Positions 19,980 through 30,132 of a stretch of 64,000 nt of DNA are shown piece by piece. The stretch is from NCBI RefSeq assembly GCF_963678635.1, contig NC_087064.1:58166338-58230337 (forward strand), read 5' to 3'. The translations under genes and the position numbers were made by a program. This DNA is from Symsagittifera roscoffensis. Its lineage: Eukaryota; Xenacoelomorpha; Acoela; Convolutidae. Within the stretch, counting starts at the first letter, position 1, and each line of letters begins with the position of its first letter. The notes below the pieces were generated by a model that worked only from the letters and a program-made list of their open reading frames with translations, had not been told where the DNA came from and did not search any database.

Positions 19980-20390
19980 CAGGGGCGGATCTAGGATTTT
20001 CTCGAGGGGGGGGGGCGCGGATTTTCAAAAAAATTTTCAAAATAATTTTGACGACCTTTTTTTTAGGTCGAGCAAATTGATTTTTCGAGCTCTCCCAAAG
20101 CACTGTTTTGCCCCCATTTTGGCAAATTTTTGATTTTTGAAAAAACAGTCAAAAAGCCGTTTTTGGGCACTTTTTGAAAAATTTTGGCAAAAAAATCGCG
20201 TTTTTTTGGCGCGCGCTCCCCCTCAAAGTTAGTATATATTGGCGCCAAAGGCGCCTTTAGAAAAATTTTAGGGTCTGTCGGCCAAAAATGGATTTCTGGA
20301 AAAGTATCAAAGGGGGTCGGCAGGGGGTCGAATCCCTGAGGGAAAGGGGCGTCCCCCCCCCCCCCCCCGCCCCCCCTAAATCCGCCCCTG
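19980..20390. mobile_element. hAT-like MITE, CTTAAAAG target-site duplication
   Basis: The ends are CAGGGGCGGATCTAG and the inverted TAAATCCGCCCCTG. A perfect 8-bp duplication, CTTAAAAG, flanks it at 19972-19979 and 20391-20398. At 411 bp it has poly-G/poly-C runs inside each end and no transposase. Eight-bp duplications with CAGGG-type termini are characteristic of the hAT superfamily. Confidence 0.85.
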
Positions 20391-20398
20391 CTTAAAAG

Positions 20399-21421
20399 TT
20401 AATGTTTATCAAGCTTAAAAAATGCTTAAAAACTATTTTATTGGTAAAAATACTATAAAAAATTACCATAAAAAAGTACATACTTCACCAATATTTACTT
20501 AAGCTTTTCTTATTTTTAGGAAACTACCTTAACTTTTTTCTAACTTAACGCTGTTAAGTTGATTTTACCTTAACTTCTTTTGTGTGTAGTCTTTGTTAAT
20601 ATAAAGATTTTAATGTGTTTATTGGGCCATTGGTTATTTATTGAACTTCAACTTCGTTGGCAACCATTCTGATATTGACCTGTAGCACTACCACCTCATT
20701 TTGGTGGTACTATTTGGCGCTAAACTTTCAAAAACCCCCATTTTCCACGATAGTGGTGAAATAGCCGATCTTTTTCTCAAAACTGCGCCAGTAGATTCAA
20801 TTTCTCAGAAAAAAAGGTATTTATGTTGATGCAATGGAAATCCGAGGAATTTATGATAAAAAAGCATTTGTTAGTTAGGTATCCCTTGTCATCATGGCTA
20901 GAAAATATTAGAAAATGAGCCAAAAAGGTATAATATGATGAACGACTTTAAAACACGGATTTATATAACGAACGCTGAACACGGATTAATTTGGACAGCC
21001 ATTCAATTTGCAATCCGCCATTGAATACAACCGGTGCGTTGCCTGAATTTTAGACACCTTAATAAATCTAAGTTCCCTTTTTCCGATTCAAGCGATCAAC
21101 AACAATAAAACTTATATATTTCCTTTTTAAATAAAAAGTAATCAAAACAACAACCCAAAAAATGAACTAAATTACCTGTTGATTGTTTCAACGACTTAAA
21201 AATATCTTCAAAATACGCTTTCATTTACAACTTCTTTGTTTGCAATGTTCATCGCGCTAAGACATTTTCAATACAGACCAATCTGTCTTAAGATGGTTTA
21301 ATTTGGTCTTCTTATTTTTCGGCTAAACTATCCTCGTCTGCTTGCAACCCCGTCTTAAGTAAAGAGACGATGGCATAAAGTAAGATAGAGACTTTAGAGT
21401 GGTTATTGTTCGACAACGCAC
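20399..21421. other. Intron-like region left of receptor exon 3, no gene seen
   Basis: Up to about 20590 it continues the CTTAA-rich repeat. The rest contains no convincing exon. The donor side of receptor exon 3 ends at 21422 and its reading frame runs on to 21312 by chance. Confidence 0.5.
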
Positions 21422-21598
21422 CTGCTGATTTGGTGTTGAACAATTGATTCTGTGGTCTGCTGTAGTTTCTTCTCCACCTCACTTTGGCAGATTTGTAGAT
21501 CTTCACGTAGATGATGAGCAGAACCACGAAGGGCAGGTAGAATGCGCCGATTGTGGAGTAAAGTGTGAATAAGAGATTCTGGCTGATTTTACAGGTGC
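21422..21598 (-). CDS. Monoamine (5-HT-like) receptor, exon with ECL2 Cys and TM5
   Basis: The acceptor is CGCATAG before GCACCTG, and the donor is CAG|GTGCGT at 21421. The exon (177 nt) reads TCKISQN, then TM5 LFTLYSTIGAFYLPFVV, then IIYVKIYKSAKVRWRRN of intracellular loop 3. The Cys would pair with Cys3.25 of TM3. The YSTxGAFYxP arrangement, with Ser5.42, Thr5.43, Ala5.46 and Pro5.50, is the pattern of serotonin (5-HT1-type) receptors, where TM5 contacts the ligand's indole ring. The exon is far more GC-rich than its surroundings. It begins in phase 1. The TM4 exon that should precede it was not found in the roughly 27 kb intron filled by transposons. Confidence 0.85.
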
Positions 21599-21794
21599 CT
21601 ATGCGACAGGGTCACAGTTCAAACAGAAATCAATGACGCAAAAAAATTTGTTCAGCTGGATAACAGTAGAGTTCAAATTCAAAAATATTGCTTAATGCAA
21701 AAACTTAACCTGTTGCTGAGCAGAATTGTACGACCACAATAATTTTTGCAAGAAAAAATTAGAAAAACTAGAAAAATATGAATAAAGTTTGTGC

Positions 21795-22080
21795 CAAGAG
21801 TGAATCTAGGATTTTCGAGTGGGCAGGGGCGGGTTTTCAAAAGAATTTTAAAACTTTTGTGAAATTTTTTTAGGTCGACCAAATTCATTGTTCGAGCTCT
21901 ACCAAAGCACTAAAAAACCCTGTTTTGGCCAATATTTTTGCTCCAAAGGCCAATTTTTGAAGAAAAAAAGAACAGGACATTCCTAAAAAAAAAGTACCAA
22001 AGTGGGACAGTTTGGGTAACAGGGGGTCGGATCCTTAATGGGGGTTCCACAAGACGCCCCCTACCATGAATCGACCCCTG
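21795..22080. mobile_element. hAT-like MITE (degenerate), GTTTGTGC duplication
   Basis: The body resembles the CAGGGGCGGATCTAGG family, reading GAATCTAGGATTTTCGAG near the left end and ATCGACCCCTG at the right end. An exact 8-bp duplication GTTTGTGC lies at 21787-21794 and 22081-22088. At 286 bp it is shorter and older than the copy at 19980. Confidence 0.75.
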
Positions 22081-22088
22081 GTTTGTGC

Positions 22089-23004
22089 ACGCCGGTAATT
22101 GATCTAAGAGCTACTATTTACAAGAGACTGCTAACGAGTGTGGAATCTTCAGATTAAAATGACTCAGCAATTATAGTGACTCTTCAATAAAATTTTGTCC
22201 AAAAGCACCAGATTCGAAAAACATTTTTCTCAAATATTGTTTTGTTGAGTATCGAAATGGAGTTTTTCTAAGATATATCATTTCATTTGACCCTTTTTAT
22301 TTTTATTGCCTGATTTTGCAAGAAAGAAAATAGGCTCACAAAAATACACATGAATTCAAGTTAAAAACCACCTGAAAAGTGCAACTTAATTAATGTATTA
22401 TTTTAGACAACTTGAAAATTTTAATCACATATGTATAAATTCATCAATTTCTAGGTAGAGTTTACAATTTCGAATGATTTTGATTTTATACGCCTGACTC
22501 ATTTTGTTGGCAGTTCATTTGTTGTTCATATCTTTTTTTCTGCCTTTTTGCCCTATGGCGGGACTGTGAATTCTATCTAGTACAATTTCGATCTTGTCAA
22601 TGAGTTTGACTCATTTTATTTCTTGGCAAAGTTTGAGATGGTCAGAGTGTAGCGTTTCTTTCTTTCAGATAAGGCAGATGCACTCAAAACCTGAGCTTGC
22701 TTATGAGTAGCACCTTTAATGTGACAATTTAGTGGCATCCTTTGCTATAGAAACTGGCATTTTGCGATCTGCTTTTATTAACTCTAGCAATATTGAGGCG
22801 TTTTTCTCCGATCATTCGGTTGATGAGCAGTGGTGTGAGTAGCTGGCGCGAAATGCCCATCCATTTTTAAAAGAAAATAATGTTTATTCGATTTCTATGG
22901 TCCTCCCATTTGGCATCCTTTAAGTCATTAGAAAGGTCGTGCCCGTAAGAAGCTGATTTCACAATAAAGCTATTATATAGATTTGTCACTTCATTTATGC
23001 ATAT
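22089..23004. other. Intron-like region left of the 5.2 kb element, possible decayed coding
   Basis: No intact gene. The plus strand near 22740-22925 has a broken coding-like stretch (residues like ETGILRSAFINSSNIEAFF), and the sequence continues across the retroelement at 28226. It could be an old transposon remnant. No assignment. Confidence 0.3.
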
Positions 23005-23220
23005 TGTTAAGAATGAGAAAACATTAGTCGTTCAATCGTAAACTCCAATACAAAGTTAGTCAACTTAATCTTACAAAGTTAGCATAGAGAGTGGTTGTAA
23101 ACAGTATACAAGGGTGACAGACTGTTCCAAGGACAAACACCTGCTAATCGATTACTTTAGCATCAAGAGTGAACAGTTGATTGACAGCTTGCAAAGTGAA
23201 CTAAATAACACTATACAACA
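23005..23220 (-). repeat. 3' LTR of the 5.2 kb element
   Basis: 216 bp, TGTTAAGAAT to CTATACAACA on the plus strand. It matches 28007-28221 with about 95-96% identity by eye. It is preceded by ATAT of the target-site duplication. Confidence 0.95.
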
Positions 23221-23230
23221 CTTCCCCTTC
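23221..23230 (-). promoter_or_regulatory. Polypurine tract of the 5.2 kb element
   Basis: The minus strand reads GAAGGGGAAG directly against the 3' LTR start (TGTTGTATAG), the expected place for the plus-strand DNA primer. Confidence 0.8.
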
Positions 23231-23518
23231 AATAATGAAACTTTAGTTGATTGAAAAAATGACGGCACCTGTTGATTATAAAGGACTGAATAGAAATTAC
23301 TAACTGCATGTTTGGACGAACAATTTAGACTTTTATAATAACAAATTTTAACAACTAAAAGGATCACTGAGCAGTGATGACTTTTGAGTTTTAAGTCACT
23401 AATGACCCACCATCTCCCTGGGTTAGAAAGTTTTAATGTGGTAAAGTTTTACTAGTTTCTTTTAGGTCACTTATTCACTTTTTCCCCTCTTTTTCGTTTT
23501 GGTTGATGAAATCAATCA

Positions 23519-23872
23519 TCACACCCCCATCTTAGTGACCGCAGTTCTCTTCCGTCCGCTTTTCCGAGACGTCGTGGATGTGGTTTCGTCCTGGCTGTCG
23601 CCCTGACTGCTGTATGATACCAGCCTGGCCTTCTTTGTTGTTGGTCCCTTCTTTTTACTAGGTCCTGGCAATGACGTTGCATGTGTCTGGACCCCTGGAT
23701 CGGACGTTGTTTGATCCCTTGGGTTTTTGTCCAAATCACCGCCTAGTGCCGGAATGGTGTCCTGGTCGCTTCCAATATCCACGTCTGTTGCTGTTGTTGA
23801 TGTTTGTCCTATTTGTGCTCTTGGTGTTTCAGTTGATGGTTGTTTCGCCCGTTTTACCGAAATAATTGGCAA
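23519..23872 (-). pseudogene. Pol C-terminal tail of the 5.2 kb element
   Basis: A 117-codon frame of hydrophilic, Ser/Thr/Pro-rich sequence (GPSKKKGPTTKKAR, SGRKRTAVTKMGV) ending before the PPT. It is likely the disordered tail after integrase. Between 23873 and 24415 all frames are broken, so the integrase C-terminus is decayed. Confidence 0.5.
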
Positions 23873-24415
23873 GTCGTCACCGACTCAGAACCACTGTTTT
23901 TCCTGTTTCCAGTTCGCTGGAACAACAATCCAGATGGTCCTGGTTGTCCGCTGGAGTTTGCGGGTTTTAGGATCGACGGTTCGTCGTGTTGGTTGGCCGA
24001 TTGGTCATCGGTTAATCGGCGTACATGGCTCCTATGATTGATGTCATATGCTAAGTCCGATCGTACACTTCAGTTTGTATCAGCTGGATGGGGCATATTC
24101 TGCGCATTAGGATCGGCGGCATCTAAACAAGCGTTTTTCGTTTTTATGACCAATCCAGACTTTGAAGTGATGGTTTCTTTGTCAGGTTCCGTAAGACCGT
24201 GTTCGTTTCTCTGCGATGATGCGCCTCGAATGGCGAAATTTTTAGTGTTGCATTCTTCGAAAATCTAAGAGGGCCCTTTCAACCATTTTCTCCAAGGGTT
24301 CGGGATGTTTTTCTTGAGCGAAAGTCAGGATAGAACTTTTAAGACTGCCAATGGTACGCTCGACGCACCCAGTTGCCCGATGATCATTGAATGGCGACTT
24401 TATGATTTCAATGCC

Positions 24416-25152
24416 CTACCCATTACAGAAAGCTTTAATCTCGTTTGACATAAAACTCGTTCCCTGATCTACATGAATTTTCCGTGGCACCCCATGATTT
24501 GTTATATAACTTTTTAAGAACTTCAGTATCTTATCAGACCGATGATTTCCACAGACGATGGCCGATGGCCCACGAGAAAAACGATCGACCGCCACTAATA
24601 CATATTTCCGGGATTCATTTAAATAATTGATGGGATCCCAAAAATTGAGTTGGACTGACTCATTTGGTTCCTTCGGTTCAGGTACAGTCCCAAGTTGATT
24701 TTTTCTTATAATCGTTCTTAATTTCTTACCAGCGGCGGTACATTTGGGACACTCTTCGGCCATGGAAGCTATTGAGCGAAAATATAAGGGTACCAAACGT
24801 CTTTTGCTGCATCAAACATGATCGTTTTTCTGTGATGATAGGCATGAATTCTATTGTTAATTGCAGTTTGAAGGTTAATGGGTAATACTAGTTTTTCATC
24901 CATCCACACTACGTTCTCCTTCACCGAAAAGTCGTTAACAAATTGAGAATAATAACGGTTCATTGCACTGATTTTTTCATGAATGTCCGGATCTTGGGAA
25001 ACAATGAGATCGCGGATTACGCTCAGTTGGGGGTCAGAAACATAATTGGATTCAATGAACTTTAAATTAAACAAGTCAGGTAAGGAAGTAATTCTGTTAA
25101 CAATTTTGCAGTTCCGAGGGATAATTGACATACATATTGAATTCGGATCCAC
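24416..25152 (-). pseudogene. Integrase remnants of the 5.2 kb element
   Basis: Two overlapping frames. 24769-25152 covers the integrase N-terminal side (INNRIHAYHH...). 24416-24796 carries CPKCTAAGKK (second half of the zinc finger) and the core: VQLNFWDPI, VAVDRFSRGPSA and HVDQGTSFMSNEI. The first catalytic Asp position reads Asn (QLNFW where the family has Asp-Phe-Trp), while the second Asp (HVDQG) is kept. A frameshift separates the parts. The enzyme is inactive. Confidence 0.85.
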
Positions 25153-25206
25153 GGGTGGTATTGTTTCACCTTTGAATGCCGAGGGTAACGAAAGAGTTGT
25201 GTTTGT

Positions 25207-25626
25207 TCAGATTGACTTTGTTTCTTTAGTAACGGCTTCCAGGGATACATTCTGCGGTAATTCTTCAATCTCATCTCTACTGCTATTTAGACTAGGGTGC
25301 TGTTTCAGAAATTTTTGCTTTTTTCGCATACTTCTATCCGTTCCGATTTGAGAATTTGAAATTTGAATTTTAAAATTTGATGATTGTAAGCAACTTTCTT
25401 CCGATTGAGTAATAGCACCAACTAATCCAGTGCGTATTTCGCGTAGCCCTCGGCTCAAACCACGTGTTCGAATCTGATTGGTTGAATTCCGCTTGCATGT
25501 TTTTCCGCCCTCTACCGATTCATCGCGTGACGAAACTTCCAATCTATTTATAGATTGCTGACTTGGATTTATAATTGGATGATTTGTATCCCCTGGATGT
25601 AATACTAACATTAAAACCGAGAGCAT
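25207..25626 (-). pseudogene. RNase H-integrase linker remnant of the 5.2 kb element
   Basis: A frame-shifted hydrophilic segment between the RNase H end and the integrase finger (LSVLMLVLHPGDTNHP through NVSLEAVTKETKSI). It fits the poorly conserved linker of this family. Assignment is by position only. Confidence 0.4.
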
Positions 25627-26119
25627 TGCGAATTAGGTTGATCTTTGCCACAGTGAACATGTTATTATACGTACTAATTGGCGTTGCTTCTCTACTTGGG
25701 TGACGTGATAAGTAGTCCGCCAATCCGATTTTCGCCCCTGGCTTATGTTCAATTCGAAAATCAAAGGGAATCAGCCGATGTAACCAGCGCATTAAACGGC
25801 TAAACATCGTCTTATTTTTCTTATTATTACCATTCAAAAGGGATATTAACGCTTTGTCGTCGGCGACAATTAAAGAATTCCGGCCCAGTAAGTAATTTCA
25901 AAAATATTCAGCCCCCCACACAACTGCCAACATCTCCAATACTTTTGTTGAATATTTTCTTTCCGCTTCAGTCAAGTATCGCGAGGCAAACGAAATTGGG
26001 CGCCACCCTTCTGGTCCTAACTGTTCCAACACCGCACCGAGCCAGTTATGGCTTGCATCGCACACTATACGAATGTCCTTGTGGATATCAAAATGTCGTA
26101 GTTCAACAATATTCGACAC
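25544..26119 (-). pseudogene. RNase H remnants of the 5.2 kb element
   Basis: 25898-26119 reads IRIVCDASHNWLGAVLEQ (first Asp) and RKYSTKVLEMLAVVWG (Glu). 25544-25837 continues with MFSRLMRWLHRL, FDFRIEHKPGAK and LADYLSRHPS (last Asp). A stop or shift splits them near 25840-25895. This is the standard Ty3/gypsy RNase H motif series. Confidence 0.85.
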
Positions 26120-26126
26120 TTGTTTC

Positions 26127-26846
26127 TTAAGATTTTCGAACGCGTTCTGACATTCGTGGGGTCAAAATGTATTCATTACTCTTACTTAGTAAGGGTCGCA
26201 ACGGCGCGGATGATTCAGCTAACGCCGGTAGATACTTGTGCAGGCTGTGTATTGACCCCATGATCGAGTTTAGCTGCGACAGATTTCGCGGCGGCGTTAG
26301 GGCCTCAATCGGTTCTGTTTTTCTAACCAATGGAGTTATTCCAGTCGATGTTATTTTATGGCCCAGCCATTTGCATTCCCGTTGGTCGAACTTGCATTTC
26401 GTTAGTTTTAGAGACATATTTTCCCGATCTAGTTTCTTTAAAATTTTCTCTACTGTTGCTATATGGTCAATCGAGGTTCCCTTGGTCACGACCAAAATAT
26501 CGTCGATGAACGCGTGCGCCTGCGGATTTTCTGCGAGTATACAATCCATTGCGCGTTGGAATTCCGCGGGCATTGTAGTTAGACCGTAGAATCCGGTTTT
26601 GAACCAATGCGTACCCGTCGAGCTGCCTCCATTGAGAGTAAAATTATATTGTACACTTGTTTCAGCATTTAACGGCAATTGGCCATATGCGTATGTTAGA
26701 TCCATCGTGGTGAAATATATGTCTCCTGATTTTTTTTCGCTAATCAATTGTCCCACTGTGTTCATTAATTCTTCAATATTCGGCATTTGGTATTTGTTCT
26801 TATGCACTTGTTTATTTAATTCCCTCGACTCGAGCGCTAAATTCAC
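26127..26846 (-). pseudogene. Reverse transcriptase remnant of the 5.2 kb element
   Basis: About 240 codons: LALESRELNK, NKYQMPNIEELM, FTTMDLTYAYGQLPL (first catalytic Asp), TGFYGLTTMPAEFQRAMD, and the active-site box FIDDILVVTKG. LGHKITSTGI and the connection domain follow. The N-terminal RT part (26850-27030, including ENLTPVQQKG) is in other frames, showing an indel near 26870. Confidence 0.9.
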
Positions 26847-27037
26847 GGACCCATCTTTCTTTACTGTTATTACATTCTGTAGGTTTTTCGATATGACCTT
26901 GTTTCAATAGTTTATTGATTTCAGTATTCACTTTTTCTTGTAATGAAATCGGAACTTGACGTCCTTTCTGTTGGACTGGGGTGAGGTTTTCAAAAAATTC
27001 TGCCTGCCTTTTGTAGTTTCTTATTTTTCCTACCCTA

Positions 27038-27718
27038 TTAAAAAGGAAATGAAAACTGCTTACTGAAATAGGTTTGCCAAGAGTCCAACTCCCCCTCCGG
27101 TTTTAGTGCGTCCTGATTCACTTCTCCAATGGACATTATCTGATCCCCCGGTGATTGCTGCACCAACTGTAGTCCTAATTGGGGCATCAAATCTCGTCCA
27201 ATTAATGATGGGCGGTTCCCTCCGATTACTTTTATCCTCGCGTGTATCTTCCAGCCATTGGATTGTATCGTTACAGCCATCGTTCCAATCATCTGCAATG
27301 GATTGTTCCCATAATCCCGAAATGCATTGTCCTCCTCCGAAAGGGTATCCAACTTTACTCCGAAAGCTCCCAAAGTTTTTCGCAATTCCCCAATGGTGAA
27401 AATTAAAATTGGAGACCCGCTATCAACCCACACACGAGTGGATTTCCCATTTACTTTAATCGGCAACTGTGCCCCAGCGACTTTCACTTCCGTGGATCGT
27501 TTATGTTTTATCGCCATTACCATATAATCCCCGTCTGAGCTGCTTGAGTCCCATGAATGTACCACTGGATTTTTATTAACCCATCCAATGGAACTTGCAT
27601 GTTGTGACGCTTCTTCATCCGCCAAATTTTCCAGGTGAGTATCGTCAACATTCTCCCGTATCATTCCGACCGATCCCCGTCCTCGTTGATTTCCATGGTC
27701 GTCTCTTGTGTAATTCAT
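27038..27718 (-). pseudogene. Protease region of the 5.2 kb element
   Basis: A 226-codon frame with the aspartic protease signature VWVDSGSPI and the later PSLIGRDLMPQLGLQL (the family's LIG/LLGRD block). The upstream part (NYTRDDHGNQRGRG) resembles a nucleocapsid linker. No zinc knuckle is visible, and gag appears deleted between here and 27740. Confidence 0.85.
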
Positions 27719-27779
27719 CTTGTCCCTTTTCTCCCAGACACGAATACAAATTGGAAATTAGTACTTGCTCTGATTCCAG

Positions 27780-28007
27780 TCAATTTTTCCCATCGACTTC
27801 ATCGGGCAAAGCAGTAACCTGGGCGGCTGTGAGAGTCGCTGCATAGTAGTAGTTCTTCGGGTTTGTCGAGTGCTTAGCGACCATTCCCCATTGGAATCGG
27901 TTAATCTGGAATTCCCACATCATCGGCGGTTCCGTAAATTTCGCTGGCCAGAATCCCGTAATTCCCAGTGGATTCTTCCCCCCACCTGAGACTGCTGACT
28001 GCGCCAT
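27780..28007 (-). pseudogene. Gag N-terminal fragment of the 5.2 kb element
   Basis: The ATG at 28007-28005 uses the last base of the LTR as its A. The protein MAQSAVSGGGKNPLG.. WPAKFTEPP.. YYYAATLTAAQV ends at a stop at 27780. Past the stop the same frame continues with LYSCLGEKGQDEL, a typical Gag capsid motif, then jumps to the protease linker, so the Gag C-terminus is missing. A start this close to the LTR leaves no leader apart from R-U5. Confidence 0.75.
27990..28006 (-). promoter_or_regulatory. Primer binding site of the 5.2 kb element
   Basis: The minus strand reads TGGCGCAGTCAGCAGTC directly after the 5' LTR end TTAACA. TGG pairs with tRNA CCA. The tRNA is not identified. The PBS overlaps the Gag ATG. 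Confidence 0.8.
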
Positions 28008-28221
28008 GTTAAGAATGAGAAAACGTTGGTCGTTCAATCGTAAATTCCAATACAAAATTAGTCAACTTAACCTTACAAAGTTAGCAAAGAGAGTGGTTGT
28101 AAACAGTATCCAAGGGTGACAGACTGTTCCAAGACAAACACCTGCTAATCAATTACTTTAGCATCAAGAGTGAACAGTTGATTGACAGCTTTCAAAGTGA
28201 ACTAAATAACACTATACAACA
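28007..28221 (-). repeat. 5' LTR of the 5.2 kb element
   Basis: 215 bp matching 23005-23220, with TG..CA ends and flanked on the right by ATAT of the target-site duplication. Confidence 0.95.
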
Positions 28222-28225
28222 ATAT

Positions 28226-30052
28226 ATTTTCCATGTTAACTTTTGTTTCCAGAAATTTTGTGGAGATCAGGGCTTTCATTCTCAGATGAGTCAAATGCGT
28301 GGCTCCTTTGAGTATGTTTTGGAGCATAATTCCAATGTAGTTGAATTTATTGACAGAGCCCATTTTTTGCCGCCAAACTGGCTATAGTCGGATGACTTGA
28401 TAATTTTTGCTTGGGCTGGATGTAATATCGAGTAGCGCATGAGTTTTTGCAGGGCCTAGTTGATATCAATGATGTATCTGCTGCCTCGGCATTGTCATCG
28501 GCTCCCCAGTTTGCAAGGACACAAATGCGATTGACAAAAAAAAAGAAAAAAACAGGGTTGATATTTCGTCTCTTTATGTAAGTCCGATTTTTTGCACAAT
28601 TTCGTCTTGTAGGAAGCCCTCTCTCTTTATTTTTTTCATATTTTCCATGAAAATTTTGGATATCAGTTGTAGAAAAATCTCAAGACTCCAAGAAACTCGA
28701 CTCATTTTCCCAACGAAATCAATTTGATTTCTAAATGGTTTGCTATGACGGGTTTTTCTGTATTATGTAGAGAACTTGTTTTGTGTTCAACCTCGTCTGG
28801 GAATGGCGTGGAGATTGTGCGTGGAGGGGATGCCTTGTAACTCGGATCTGTACGTATACTTGAACATCGAGGTGGTCATTGGTCTAGTTCAATGAAGTCC
28901 TTTTCTGCGAAGTCAAGTCGTACTCTAAATCCTTTGAGTTGTGATTGTCGACGGCATATTGGTTGTGGTTGGCCATTGTTGTTCGAGTGTAGTGGAGTCA
29001 TTTTGTCTTTGGATGTTCGTCTTTGTTGTTATGTGATGATCTATATACTGCAAAGTATGATTTACATTTTATAAGATTTTTATTAGTTCAGCTTTTTAAT
29101 TATAATTTCAGTTAGTTGTTTTCACAAAAGCATTTTGTTTTAGTTCGGTTATTTTGAAGAGTTACTCACCCTTGAGTACCCCTTATTAAAAATAGAAGTG
29201 TGGTCACAAAGCGTGGATGTAGCGCGGTGGGTTAGGCCGGCTATAGAGCATGCTCAAGACGTCCTCTCTGGTGGGTTAGGCCAGGAGTGGGAGTATGATT
29301 TCGTGCGGTTTCTTTGAGAGGTCCTGTTATGTGATTACTTTTTATGTTGGGTTTATGTTGGTCTTTCTTATGTTCCTTTGGTTGTGTCCTTTTTTCAAAA
29401 ATCAAATTGTTTTTGTTATGGGTTTGTCTTTCAATTTTTTTGTGTTTTGTTATTTCTTTCTTAGACTTTATAATAGTCTTCAAAAGAATAAATTATCCAG
29501 TTTTAAACTGGGTTAATCCGGTTTGGGTACCGTTGGTTTTCTTTTCTTAGTCATGCTGATATTTTATGATTTGTGGTGTTTAGTAAGCTGCGTTGGTTAA
29601 CTTGGTTTAGAATATAATTCCTTTCCAACCGGGTTAAAGGAAAGTTTGAAACATGTTTTCGTGTGTTAGAGTTGTTGAGTGTGAAAACTTGAAACTGAAA
29701 TTCATTATTTAAACAATTCTTCGTGGGCGAGCTGTGCGAGTTTGGATAGAATTCTTGTGCGAGTGAATGAAAATATCAAAAGGTTAGTACTGCATTTTCA
29801 TTTTATCAATTTACTACATAGATTTTTAATTTTACTGCTAGTTTTGGGGAAAGTTAAGTTATAAATTTTCATCATTATTAAATTTACTGTTTTTGGGGAA
29901 ATAATTTATAATTTATTTTATTACATTGGTATGAATTTTATTATATTATTTAGTGCAAAATATTAATAAAGTTTAGAAGAATTTTAACAAGTTTTATTTT
30001 TTATTTTTCTTTTCTGTTTTTTGCAGATGATCGTGGGATGAAGACTAAAAAT
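28226..30052. other. Region between the 5.2 kb element and the 3' side of giant copy 2, no intact gene
   Basis: No LTR matching 46268-46655 was found here. Plus-strand splice-like signals occur: GAAAATATCAAAAG|GTTAGTAC near 29780, a strong polypyrimidine acceptor TTTTCTGTTTTTTGCAG ending at 30026, and GAATG|GTTAGTATT near 30079. They may be leader exons of a plus transcript. A plus frame at about 28435-28540 looks like old coding, in line with the stretch at 22740-22925. Confidence 0.35.
29210..29290 (+). repeat. Possible tRNA-derived SINE head (box A/box B-like)
   Basis: TAGCGCGGTGGGTTAGG resembles a Pol III box A. GCTCAAGAC, about 20-25 nt later, resembles box B with one mismatch. GGTGGGTTAGGCC is repeated twice, 43 nt apart. 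No intact tRNA fold was worked out. Confidence 0.25.
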
Positions 30053-30132
30053 CTAAACGAAACATGAGTAATGAATGGTTAGTATTAATTTAAATTTATT
30101 AGTGAAGAATATTTATAAATTATACTTACCTG

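Larger units (their letters stand above)
23005..28221 (-). mobile_element. Complete but degenerate 5.2 kb Ty3/gypsy LTR retrotransposon
   Basis: Direct LTRs lie at 23005-23220 and 28007-28221 with TG..CA ends, an ATAT target-site duplication (23001-23004 and 28222-28225), a PBS adjoining the right LTR, and a PPT adjoining the left LTR. The minus strand encodes gag, protease, RT, RNase H and integrase in Ty3/gypsy order, broken by frameshifts, stops and an apparent gag deletion. The two LTRs differ at about 9 substitutions and 1 indel in 216 bp, so the insertion is not recent. It is more GC-rich than the giant elements and unrelated to them. Confidence 0.95.
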
